64,000 nucleotides of DNA from Micromonospora chersina. GTDB lineage: Bacteria; Actinomycetota; Actinomycetes; Mycobacteriales; Micromonosporaceae. Position 1 is the stretch's first letter. Each line of letters starts with the position of its first letter. The stretch is taken from NCBI RefSeq assembly GCF_900091475.1, contig NZ_FMIB01000002.1:558001-622000 (forward strand). Direction: 5' to 3'. The translations under genes and the position numbers were made by a program. The notes beneath the pieces were generated by a model. The model saw only the letters and a list, made by a program, of their open reading frames with translations, ran no database searches and was not told the DNA's origin. This document shows positions 56,458 to 64,000 of this stretch, piece after piece.

Positions 56458-57261
56458 ATGGCGGTCCTGCGGCATCTCGACGACCTGGGCGGCCAGCTCG
56501 CCTTCCACCTGCGCGCCCTGGCCTGGGCGCCGCGCACCCTGCGCCGCTACCGGCGCGAGGTGATCCGGCTGCTGGCCGAGGTGAGCTTCGGCACCGGCGC
56601 GCTCGCCGTGTTCGGCGGCACCGTCGGGGTGATCTGCTTCCTCACCTTCTTCACCGGCACCGAGGTGGGGCTCCAGGGCTACCAGGCCCTCGACCAGCTC
56701 GGCAGCAGCGCGTTCACCGGCTTCGTCTCGGCGTACTTCAACACCCGGGAGATCTCGCCGCTGGTCGCCGCGCTGGCGCTGTCGGCCACCGTGGGCTGCG
56801 GGTTCACCGCCCAACTCGGCGCCATGCGGATCTCCGAGGAGGTTGACGCGCTGGAGGTGATGGGGGTGCCCTCGCTGCCGTTCCTGGTCACCACCCGGAT
56901 GATCGCCGGCTTCATCGCGGTCATCCCGCTGTACGTGCTCGGGCTGCTCGCCAGCTACCTGGCCACCCGCACCATCGCGGTCGGCTACTACGGGCAGTCC
57001 GCCGGCACCTACGACTACTACTTCCACCTGTTCCTGCCGCCCGCGGACGTGCTCTGGTCCTTCGGCAAGGTGCTGGTGTTCAGCGTGATCGTGGTGCTCG
57101 TGCACTGCTGGTACGGCTACCACGCCCAGGGCGGGCCGGCCGCCGTCGGCGTCGCCGTCGGGCGGGCCGTGCGGACCGCGATCGTCGCGGTCAACGTCGT
57201 GGACTTCTTCCTGTCCCTGGCCATCTGGGGCGCCACCACCACCGTCCGGATCGCGGGGTGA
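56458..57261 (+). CDS. YrbE/MlaE-family permease B
   Basis: 267-aa partner permease; the core includes GVICFLTFFTGTEVGLQGYQAL, an AALALSATVGCGFTAQLGAMRI segment, and the coupling loop ISEEVDALEVMGVPSL. The start ATG is one base after the previous stop, and its own stop overlaps the first Mce protein start. Two YrbE proteins per locus is the actinobacterial rule. Confidence 0.92.
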   Translation: MAVLRHLDDLGGQLAFHLRALAWAPRTLRRYRREVIRLLAEVSFGTGALAVFGGTVGVICFLTFFTGTEVGLQGYQALDQLGSSAFTGFVSAYFNTREISPLVAALALSATVGCGFTAQLGAMRISEEVDALEVMGVPSLPFLVTTRMIAGFIAVIPLYVLGLLASYLATRTIAVGYYGQSAGTYDYYFHLFLPPADVLWSFGKVLVFSVIVVLVHCWYGYHAQGGPAAVGVAVGRAVRTAIVAVNVVDFFLSLAIWGATTTVRIAG

Positions 57262-58556
57262 CGACCATGCGACACCGTGTCCTCGGCCTCGTCTTCGTCG
57301 CCCTGCTCACCGCGGCGCTGACCGCCGCCGTGCTCCAGTACCGCGGGGCATTCACCCCGGTCGACCGGGTCACCCTCCGCGCCGACCGCGCCGGCCTGCA
57401 CCTGCTCGAAGGCGCCGACGTGAAGGTACGCGGGGTGGTGGTCGGCGACGTCCGATCGGTGCGCAGCGACGGCCGCGGCGCGGTGATCGGGCTGGCCCTC
57501 GACCCCGCCGCCACCGCCCGGATCCCCGCCGACGTGACCGCCCGGCTGCTGCCCAAGACCCTGTTCGGCGAGCGGTACGTCGAACTCGTCCCGCCCCCGG
57601 GCAGCGCCGCCGGGCCGATCCGCGACGGCGCCGAGATCACCCAGGACCGCAGCCGCACCGCCGTCGAGCTGGAACGGGTGCTCGACGAGGCGCTGCCGCT
57701 GCTCCAGTCCCTCCACCCCGACCAGCTCGCCACCACCCTCGGCGCCATCGCCACCGCCCTGGAGGGGCGCGGCGAGCGGCTCGGCGCGAACCTCGCGCGG
57801 CTCGGCGCGTACCTGCGGCAGCTCAACCCGCAGCTGCCCACGATCGCCGAGGATTTCCGCCAGCTGGCCGCCGTGCTGGACAGCTACGACGCGGCGCTGC
57901 CCGACCTGCTGGCGCTGCTGCGCGACGTGACCGTCACCGCCGGCACCATCGGCGACCAGCGCGACCAGCTCGCCGCGTTCCTCGCCGACACCACCGACAC
58001 GGCCGACACGGCGCGCGGCTTCCTGGACCGGCACGGCGACCAGCTCATCCGGCTCGGGCAGGTGAGCCGCCCCGTGCTGGAGCTGCTGGCCGCCTACGCG
58101 CCCGAATACCCGTGCCTGGTGCACGGGCTGGTCGCCCTGCAACCGCGGGTCGAGGAGGTCTTCGCCGGTGGCCGGATGCACATCACCCTGGAGGTGACCC
58201 GCGACGGCGGCCCGTACGAGCGGGGCCGCGACGAGCCGGTCTACGGTGCCCACGACGGCCCGGACTGCCGGGGCATGCCGCACCCGAAGGTGCCCGCACC
58301 GGAGGTGCCGGTCGCCGACGGCTACGACTACCGCGGCGCGCGTACCCCGAAGCCCCTGCCCGTCGGCGTGCCGGCCGGCGGCGCCCCCGCGGCGCCGGCG
58401 CCCCCGGCGATGGGCCGGGCCGGCACCGCCGAGGAGCGGGCCCTGGTGGCGCCGCTCGTCGGCGGGCTCACCGGGACGCCGCCCGCCGAGGTGCCCGACT
58501 TCGCGGTGCTGCTGTGGGGCCCGCTGCTGCGCGGAGCGGTGGTGACCGCCCGATGA
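57258..58556 (+). CDS. MCE family protein (MceA position)
   Basis: 432-aa protein with one N-terminal membrane helix (VLGLVFVALLTAALTAAVL) and an MlaD/MCE beta-barrel domain at about 35-115 (LHLLEGADVKVRGVVVGDVRSV). A long helical region follows (LLQSLHPDQLATTLGAIATAL), which forms the needle-like tunnel in known Mce complexes, then a Pro/Ala-rich tail. It carries lipid substrates across the cell envelope. Start: GTG overlapping the YrbE stop, or ATG 57267 three codons later. Confidence 0.9.
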   Translation: MTTMRHRVLGLVFVALLTAALTAAVLQYRGAFTPVDRVTLRADRAGLHLLEGADVKVRGVVVGDVRSVRSDGRGAVIGLALDPAATARIPADVTARLLPKTLFGERYVELVPPPGSAAGPIRDGAEITQDRSRTAVELERVLDEALPLLQSLHPDQLATTLGAIATALEGRGERLGANLARLGAYLRQLNPQLPTIAEDFRQLAAVLDSYDAALPDLLALLRDVTVTAGTIGDQRDQLAAFLADTTDTADTARGFLDRHGDQLIRLGQVSRPVLELLAAYAPEYPCLVHGLVALQPRVEEVFAGGRMHITLEVTRDGGPYERGRDEPVYGAHDGPDCRGMPHPKVPAPEVPVADGYDYRGARTPKPLPVGVPAGGAPAAPAPPAMGRAGTAEERALVAPLVGGLTGTPPAEVPDFAVLLWGPLLRGAVVTAR

Positions 58557-59587
58557 CCGGGAAGACGACCCCCGCGCTGGTGAAGCTCGTGGTGTTCGCG
58601 GCCGTCACGCTGCTGGCCACCGCGCTGCTCGCGCAGACCCTCGGCGCGTTCCCGCCCGACGGCGCCACCTACCGGGCCCGGTTCACCGACGTGACCGGCC
58701 TTCTGGCCGGCGACGACGTGCGCATCGCCGGGGTGCGGGTGGGCAAGGTGGCCGACATCCGGGTGGTCGACGACACCACCGCCGAGGTCGCCTTCACCGT
58801 CGACCGGAACGTGCCGCTGGCCGTCGGCGTGCGCGCCGCCGTCCGCTACCGCAACCTCGTCGGCCAGCGCTACCTGGCGCTGACCGAGGGCCCCGGCGAC
58901 CCCCGCCCGCTGCGGCCCGACGGCCTCATCCCGCTCACCCAGACCAGGCCGGCGCTGGACCTGACCGTGCTGTTCAACGGCTTCCGGCCGCTGTTCACCG
59001 CCCTCGACCCCGCCGAGGTCAACAAGCTGGCGTACGAGATCGTCCAGGTGCTCCAGGGCGAGGGTGGCACGGTGGCCAGCCTGCTGCGGCGCACCGCCTC
59101 GCTCACCAGCACCCTGGCCGACCGGGACGCGGTGATCGGCCGGGTGGTGACCAACCTCAACCAGGTGCTGGGCACCCTGGCGGCGCACGACAACGAACTC
59201 GACCAGAGCATCAGCCAGCTCCAGCAGTTCGTCTCCGGGCTCTCCGCCGACCGCACCGCCATCGGCGAGGCGCTGGTCAGCCTCGGCGAGCTGACCGACA
59301 CCACCGCCGGGCTGCTGCGCCAGACCCGGCCGCCGCTCGCCGCCGACGTCCGCGCCCTCGACGAGCTGGCCGGCACGCTGAACCGCAACTCCGCCGTCAT
59401 CGACGCCACCCTGGGCCGGCTGCCGCAGCGCTACGAGTCGCTGACCCGGGTCGCCTCCTCCGGCTCCTGGTTCAACTTCTACCTCTGCGACTTCGACGGC
59501 CGGCTCGCCGTCGACGGCCACGCGCCGCTCACCGTGCCCGGGGTGGACGCCACCGCCGCCCGCTGCGCCACGGGAGGTGCCCGGTGA
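58553..59587 (+). CDS. MCE family protein (MceB position)
   Basis: 344-aa, N-terminal helix ([20 protein letters not shown]) and an MCE domain at about 38-115 ([34 protein letters not shown]). The helical part is followed by [17 protein letters not shown], a segment seen in the C-terminus of MceB-type proteins. ATG overlaps the preceding stop by four bases. Confidence 0.9.
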   Translation: MTGKTTPALVKLVVFAAVTLLATALLAQTLGAFPPDGATYRARFTDVTGLLAGDDVRIAGVRVGKVADIRVVDDTTAEVAFTVDRNVPLAVGVRAAVRYRNLVGQRYLALTEGPGDPRPLRPDGLIPLTQTRPALDLTVLFNGFRPLFTALDPAEVNKLAYEIVQVLQGEGGTVASLLRRTASLTSTLADRDAVIGRVVTNLNQVLGTLAAHDNELDQSISQLQQFVSGLSADRTAIGEALVSLGELTDTTAGLLRQTRPPLAADVRALDELAGTLNRNSAVIDATLGRLPQRYESLTRVASSGSWFNFYLCDFDGRLAVDGHAPLTVPGVDATAARCATGGAR

Positions 59588-60570
59588 GGCCGTTCCGCGA
59601 ACGCAACCCGGTGATCGTCGGCGCGGTCGGGCTGACCGTGCTGGTCGCCGTCCTGCTCGGCGCGTTCCAGCTCGACCGGATCGCCGCGCTCACCGGCCGC
59701 GCGTACGCCGCCGCGTTCCACGACGCCAGCGGCCTGGCCACCGGCAACGAGGTCCGGGTGGCCGGCGTGCGGGTCGGGGTGGTCACCGCCGTGGAACTCG
59801 CCCGGGCACCCCAGCCGTACGTGCGGGTCCGGTTCCGCGTCGACGACGACGGCGTACGCCTCGGCCGGGACACCGGCGCGACCATCCGGATCAAGACCGT
59901 CCTCGGGCAGAAGTACCTGGCCCTCGCCCCGGCCGGCGTGGGGAAGCTGCCCGAGCGCGGGCAGATCCCGCTGGACCGCACCGCCGCTCCGTTCGACGTG
60001 GTGCAGGCCGTCACCGGCCTCGCCGACACCCTCGACAAGGTCGACACCGACCAGCTCGCCCGCGCGTTCACGACCCTGTCGGAGACGTTCGCCGACACCC
60101 CGCCCAGCGTGAGCACCTCGCTGACCGGGCTGTCCCGGCTCTCCCGCACGGTCTCCTCCCGCGACGCGGAGCTGCGCACCCTGCTGTCCCGCGCCCGGGG
60201 CGTCACCGGCGTGCTGGCCGAGCGGGACGAGGAGTTCAGCAAGCTGGTCACCGACGGGGAGAAGCTGCTCACCGAGGTCACCCGGCGGCGGGACGCCATC
60301 CACCAGCTCCTGGTCGGCACCGACCAGCTCGTCACCCAGCTCTCCGGGCTGGTCGCCGACAACCGCTCCCAGCTGCAACCCGCGCTGCGCAAGCTGCGCG
60401 ACGTGGTGGCCGTCCTGCAACGCAACCGCGACGACCTGGAGCAGACCATCCGCCGGATGGGCCCGTTCGTCACCGCGTTCGCCAACGTGGTCGGCAACGG
60501 CCGCTGGTTCGACTCGTACGTGGACGGTCTGCTCCAGCCCTACCTGCCCGCCGCCACCGGAGGTCGCTGA
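59584..60570 (+). CDS. MCE family protein (MceC position)
   Basis: 328-aa. Basic start RPFRERNPV, one membrane helix, MCE domain with [20 protein letters not shown] and [16 protein letters not shown]. The C-terminal helical bundle ends in [18 protein letters not shown], typical of MceC. GTG overlaps the previous stop. Confidence 0.9.
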   Translation: MRPFRERNPVIVGAVGLTVLVAVLLGAFQLDRIAALTGRAYAAAFHDASGLATGNEVRVAGVRVGVVTAVELARAPQPYVRVRFRVDDDGVRLGRDTGATIRIKTVLGQKYLALAPAGVGKLPERGQIPLDRTAAPFDVVQAVTGLADTLDKVDTDQLARAFTTLSETFADTPPSVSTSLTGLSRLSRTVSSRDAELRTLLSRARGVTGVLAERDEEFSKLVTDGEKLLTEVTRRRDAIHQLLVGTDQLVTQLSGLVADNRSQLQPALRKLRDVVAVLQRNRDDLEQTIRRMGPFVTAFANVVGNGRWFDSYVDGLLQPYLPAATGGR

Positions 60571-61814
60571 TGCCCGGTCGGATCCAGCGCTGGCGGCGCC
60601 CGCTCGCCGCGGCCACCGTGCTCGTCATCGCCGTCGCCGCCGGGGCGGCCGTGTGGCGCCACGAACCCCCGCAGCGGCGCGTCGTCGCGTACTTCACCCG
60701 CGCGGTCGGCGTCTACGCCGGCTCCGACGTGCGGGTCCTCGGCGTCCGCGTCGGCGAGGTCGAGAAGGTCGTCCCGCAGGGGCGGGTCGTCCGGGTGGAG
60801 ATGCGCTACGACCCGGAGCTGCGGCTGCCGGCCGGCGCGCAGGCGCTGATCGTCCCGCCCAGCGTGGTCAGCGACAGGTACGTGCAGCTCACCCCGGCGT
60901 ACACCGGCGGCGCCGCGCTCGACGACGGTGCCCGGATCCCGGTCGACCGGACCGCCGCGCCCATGGAGATCGACGACATCTACGCCGCGCTCGACGAGTT
61001 CAACCGGACCCTCGGCCCGACCGGCGCCAACGCCGACGGCGCCCTGTCCGACCTGGTCGCCACGGGCCGGGCCAACCTGGACGGCAACGGCGGGAACCTG
61101 CACGACACCCTCGACGGGGCCTCCCGCGCGCTGGCCACCCTGTCGAACGGGCGCGGCGACCTCTTCGGCACGGTGGTCAACCTGCAACGCTTCACCACCA
61201 CGCTGGCCCGCAGCGACCAGGAGGTACGCCGCTTCCAGCAGCAGCTCGCCGACGTGGCCGAGCAGCTCGCGGGGGAGAAGGAGGAGCTGGCCCGGGCGCT
61301 GCGCAACCTGGCCGCCGCGCTCGGCGACGTGACCACCTTCGTCCGGCAGAACCGCACGGCGCTGACCTCGAACGTCACCGCGCTGGCCGACATCACCACG
61401 GTCCTGGTCCGCCAGCAGCAGGCGGTCATCCAGATCCTCGACGTGGCCCCCCTGGCCATCGGCAACCTCAACCTCGCCTACAACCCCCGCTCGGGCACCC
61501 TGGACACCCGGGACAACCCGCTCGGCCCGTACGACCCGGCGACCTTCGCCTGTTCCCTCATGGTCGCCCAGCTTCCGGCCGCGGAGGTGCCGGCGATCTG
61601 CACCAAGCTCGCGCAGACCCTGCGCCAGCGCGGGCTGCCCCTCACCGACCAGCTGCGCAAGCTGCTCAAGCTGCCGCCCGGCGCCCCGGCGGGAAGCGGG
61701 TCCTCACCGGGATCCATCAGCTCCCCCGGTGCGCCGACCGCCGACCAGGCGCCGGGCGGCTCTACCATTCCGAGCGACCCCACGCTCGGCGGCATCCTGC
61801 GGGGCCCGGCGTGA
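60570..61814 (+). CDS. MCE family protein (MceD position)
   Basis: 414-aa. Membrane helix ([18 protein letters not shown]), MCE domain ([40 protein letters not shown]), long helical region and a Pro/Gly/Ser-rich C-terminus ending ILRGPA. The ATG shares one base with the preceding stop (TGATG). Part of the hexameric Mce assembly. Confidence 0.9.
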   Translation: MPGRIQRWRRPLAAATVLVIAVAAGAAVWRHEPPQRRVVAYFTRAVGVYAGSDVRVLGVRVGEVEKVVPQGRVVRVEMRYDPELRLPAGAQALIVPPSVVSDRYVQLTPAYTGGAALDDGARIPVDRTAAPMEIDDIYAALDEFNRTLGPTGANADGALSDLVATGRANLDGNGGNLHDTLDGASRALATLSNGRGDLFGTVVNLQRFTTTLARSDQEVRRFQQQLADVAEQLAGEKEELARALRNLAAALGDVTTFVRQNRTALTSNVTALADITTVLVRQQQAVIQILDVAPLAIGNLNLAYNPRSGTLDTRDNPLGPYDPATFACSLMVAQLPAAEVPAICTKLAQTLRQRGLPLTDQLRKLLKLPPGAPAGSGSSPGSISSPGAPTADQAPGGSTIPSDPTLGGILRGPA

Positions 61815-63259
61815 CCGCCCGGCGGTCCGGCGCGCCCGCCGGCACCGGCGCCCGGCGGCTCCGGCTGCTGGCCGGCGCGCTGGCCGTGGCCCTGCTGCCC
61901 ACCGGCTGCGGCCTGCCCGAGGTCGCCGACCTGCCGCTGCCCGGCGGCCGGCCGGCCGGGCCCGGCTACACGGTCACCGCGGAGTTCACCGACGTGCTGG
62001 ACCTGGTGCCCCGGGCCGCCGTGAAGGTCGACGACGTCACCGTGGGCAGCGTCGAGAAGATCTCGCTGGACGGCTGGCACGCCCGCGTTCGGCTGCGCAT
62101 CGACCGGGCGGTCCGGCTGCCGGCGAACGCCACCGCCGCCGTCCGCCAGAGCAGCCTGCTCGGCGAGAAGTACGTGGCGGTGGCCCCGCCCCCGGCCGAG
62201 CCGGCCCGCGGCGACCTCGCCGACGGCGATCTCATCCCGCTGTCCCGCACCAGCCGCGGCGCCGAGGTGGAGGAGGTCCTGGCCGCCCTGGGCCTGCTGC
62301 TCAACGGCGGTGGCCTGGCCCAGCTGCGCACCATCAACGCCGAGCTGAACCGGGCCCTGGCCGGCCGCGAGCCGGCGCTGCGGGACACCCTCACCCAGCT
62401 CGACACCTTCCTCGGCGGGCTCGACCGGCAGAAGGCCGACATCGTCCGCGCCATCGACGCGCTCGACCGGCTCAGCGGCCGGCTGGCCCGGCAGCGGCAG
62501 GTCGTCGGCGACGCGCTGGACTCCCTGGCCCCGGGCCTCACCGTCCTGGCCCGGCAGCGGGCACAGCTCACCACGGCGCTCACCGCGCTCGGCCGGCTCG
62601 GCACCGTGGGCACCCGGGTGGTGGAGCGCAGCCGGGCGGACACGGTGGCCGCGGTGACGTCCCTGCAACCGATCCTGGAGCAGCTCGCCCGGGCCGGCGA
62701 CGACCTGCCGAAGTCGCTGGACTTCATGCTGTCGTACCCGTTCCCGCCGAACGTCACGGGCGCGATCGTCGGCGACTTCGTGAACCTGTCCATCACGGCC
62801 GACCTGGACGCCGCCAGCATCCTGGCCAACCTCGTGGCCGCGGCGCCCGCCCCGGCACCGCGGGCGTCCCGGCCGGCGGCCCCGGCGGGGCCCCGGGCGC
62901 CCGCCACCGGCGGCCCGGCGCGGCCCGGCGCCAAGCCCGGCGGCGTCCTGCCCGGACTGCCCGACCTGCCGCTGCTGAAGTGCCTGCCGGACCTGAAGGA
63001 CTTTCCGGCCATCTTCACCCCGCCGAAGGAGTGCGGCCTGCCGGAGGGCTGCAAGCTGCTCAAACCCGGCTCCACAGTGCCGCTGGGCGGGCTGCTGCTG
63101 CCCACGGGCCTGGTCCCGCAGGGCACGGCGCTCCCCGCCGGCACCGAACTGCCCGACGGCACCGTGCTCACCGCCGAGTGCGTGCTCCCGGTGACCGGCG
63201 CCGTCACCGGCCAGATCGGCGGCCTGACCGACGTGCTCGGGGGAGGGCTGATCCCGTGA
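61811..63259 (+). CDS. MCE family lipoprotein (MceE/LprK position)
   Basis: 482-aa. Unlike its neighbours it has a lipoprotein signal with lipobox LLPTGC, as expected for the fifth gene of mce loci (LprK/MceE). The MCE domain reads [19 protein letters not shown] and [14 protein letters not shown] helical part follows, and from about residue 365 a Pro/Ala/Gly-rich linker with several CLPDL/CGLPEGC cysteines, which may form disulfides outside the cell. GTG start overlaps the MceD stop. Confidence 0.9.
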   Translation: MTARRSGAPAGTGARRLRLLAGALAVALLPTGCGLPEVADLPLPGGRPAGPGYTVTAEFTDVLDLVPRAAVKVDDVTVGSVEKISLDGWHARVRLRIDRAVRLPANATAAVRQSSLLGEKYVAVAPPPAEPARGDLADGDLIPLSRTSRGAEVEEVLAALGLLLNGGGLAQLRTINAELNRALAGREPALRDTLTQLDTFLGGLDRQKADIVRAIDALDRLSGRLARQRQVVGDALDSLAPGLTVLARQRAQLTTALTALGRLGTVGTRVVERSRADTVAAVTSLQPILEQLARAGDDLPKSLDFMLSYPFPPNVTGAIVGDFVNLSITADLDAASILANLVAAAPAPAPRASRPAAPAGPRAPATGGPARPGAKPGGVLPGLPDLPLLKCLPDLKDFPAIFTPPKECGLPEGCKLLKPGSTVPLGGLLLPTGLVPQGTALPAGTELPDGTVLTAECVLPVTGAVTGQIGGLTDVLGGGLIP

Positions 63260-64000
63260 TCGGACGCACCGTGAAGCTCCAGGTGCTCGCCTTCGTGCTG
63301 GTGAGCATCCTCGGCGTCGGCTACGTCGGCATCCGCTACGTCGGACTCGGCGACCGGCTGTTCCACACCGGCTACGTCGTCCACGTCGACCTGGCCCGCG
63401 CCGGCGGGCTGTTCGCCAACGCCCCGGTGACCTACCGCGGCGTGCCCGTCGGCCGGGTCACCGCCGTCGGCCTGCGCGGCGACGGGGTCCGCGCCGACCT
63501 GCGCATCGACCGGGGCGTCCGGGTACCCGACGCGCTGCGCGCCGTTGTCGCCCAGCGCTCCGCCGTCGGCGAGCAGTACCTCGACCTGCGTCCCGACCGC
63601 GACGGCGGGCCGTACCTGGCCGACGGGTCGGTCATCCCGGCCGCCCGGACCGGCCTCCCGCTGGCCCCCGAGACCCTGCTCACCAACCTGGACGCGCTGG
63701 TCCGCTCGGTCGACCCCGACGACCTGACCGTGCTCATCAGCGAGCTGGGCACCGCGTTCGAGGGCAACGAGCAGGCCCTGGCCCGCCTCCTCGACGCCGG
63801 CGACGCCCTGCTGGCCGAGGCGGACCAGCGGCTGCCCGAGACCCTCGCGCTGATCCGCGACGCGCGGACCGTGCTGACCACGCAGGCCGAGTCCGCCGAG
63901 GCGCTGCGCCGCTGGTCGGCCGGGCTGGCGCAGCTCGCCGCCACGCTCCGCGCCGCCGACCCGGAGCTGCGCCGGCTGCTCGCCGGCGGACCGCCGGCCG
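63256..64000 (+). CDS. MCE family protein (MceF position), 3' truncated by window edge
   Basis: 248 codons are visible. N-terminal helix (LQVLAFVLVSILGVGYVGI), MCE domain (AGGLFANAPVTYRGVPVGRV, VVAQRSAVGEQYLDLRP) and the beginning of the helical part. GTG start overlaps the MceE stop. Its sixth place completes the standard MceA-F set; the rest, and any accessory mas genes, lie beyond the window. Confidence 0.88.
   Translation, partial: MIGRTVKLQVLAFVLVSILGVGYVGIRYVGLGDRLFHTGYVVHVDLARAGGLFANAPVTYRGVPVGRVTAVGLRGDGVRADLRIDRGVRVPDALRAVVAQRSAVGEQYLDLRPDRDGGPYLADGSVIPAARTGLPLAPETLLTNLDALVRSVDPDDLTVLISELGTAFEGNEQALARLLDAGDALLAEADQRLPETLALIRDARTVLTTQAESAEALRRWSAGLAQLAATLRAADPELRRLLAGGPPA

Overview
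The window is GC-rich actinomycete chromosome, most like Micromonospora or a close member of the Micromonosporaceae. The evidence is the very high GC with almost exclusive G/C third codon positions, a mycothiol-type maleylpyruvate isomerase-fold protein, a SigD/RsdA-type sigma and anti-sigma pair, a complete Mce locus, and many GTG starts. Several genes carry a TAnnnT hexamer six bases before the start codon, the hallmark of leaderless actinobacterial transcripts. I recognise no rRNA, tRNA, CRISPR array or intact insertion sequence.

Layout. 1-1372: end of a polar amino-acid ABC importer (permease cut by the window edge, then ATPase). 1401-4229: housekeeping singles (hotdog thioesterase, DUF1905, sirtuin, LtrA). 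4324-7555: a sugar ABC importer (lipoprotein and two permeases) behind a structured leader. 7562-17453: mixed single genes (hydrolase, DUF427, Bcr/CflA pump, lipid kinase, DUF2267, L,D-transpeptidase, dienelactone hydrolase, mycothiol-type isomerase, FUSC exporter, RraA-like). 17467-19349: a NarL-type two-component system with leaderless kinase. 19359-26957: membrane proteins, VOC protein, SOS-type DNA polymerase IV with a LexA box, oxidoreductase, glycogen-debranching-like enzyme and FetB-like permease. 27018-33274: a leftward secretome block (penicillin acylase with discoidin domain, secreted EEP-family phosphatase/nuclease, VOC protein, Tat-exported amidase) separated by strong hairpins. 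33507-34507: thioredoxin, a putative cysteine leader peptide and DUF4395.

34628-46206 is the most distinctive region: an 11.6 kb, ten-gene catabolic operon under a LacI regulator with three palindromic operators, one of them inside the regulator's first codons. It encodes a sugar ABC importer, two different ADP-ribosylglycohydrolase-family enzymes, a ribokinase-like kinase, a TIM-barrel/SUMF1 fusion, a family III CoA-transferase and a CitE-like CoA lyase. Most junctions overlap by 1-4 bases. The set suggests import of a glycosylated (perhaps ribosylated) compound, hydrolysis, phosphorylation of the sugar, and CoA activation and cleavage of an acid aglycone. The substrate is not readable from sequence.

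46207-48137 is a gene-poor, partly lower-GC scar holding a dcd (dCTP deaminase) fragment, another C-terminal gene remnant and a convincing unrecognised 56-residue basic small gene with its own RBS and hairpin. 48138-51444: Tat-exported PHP-type protein, a hypothetical and an SPFH protein. 51495-54558 (leftward): sensor kinase, RsdA-like anti-sigma and SigD-like sigma. 54724-64000: a canonical mce locus (MceG-like ATPase, two YrbE permeases, MceA to MceF) running off the right edge.
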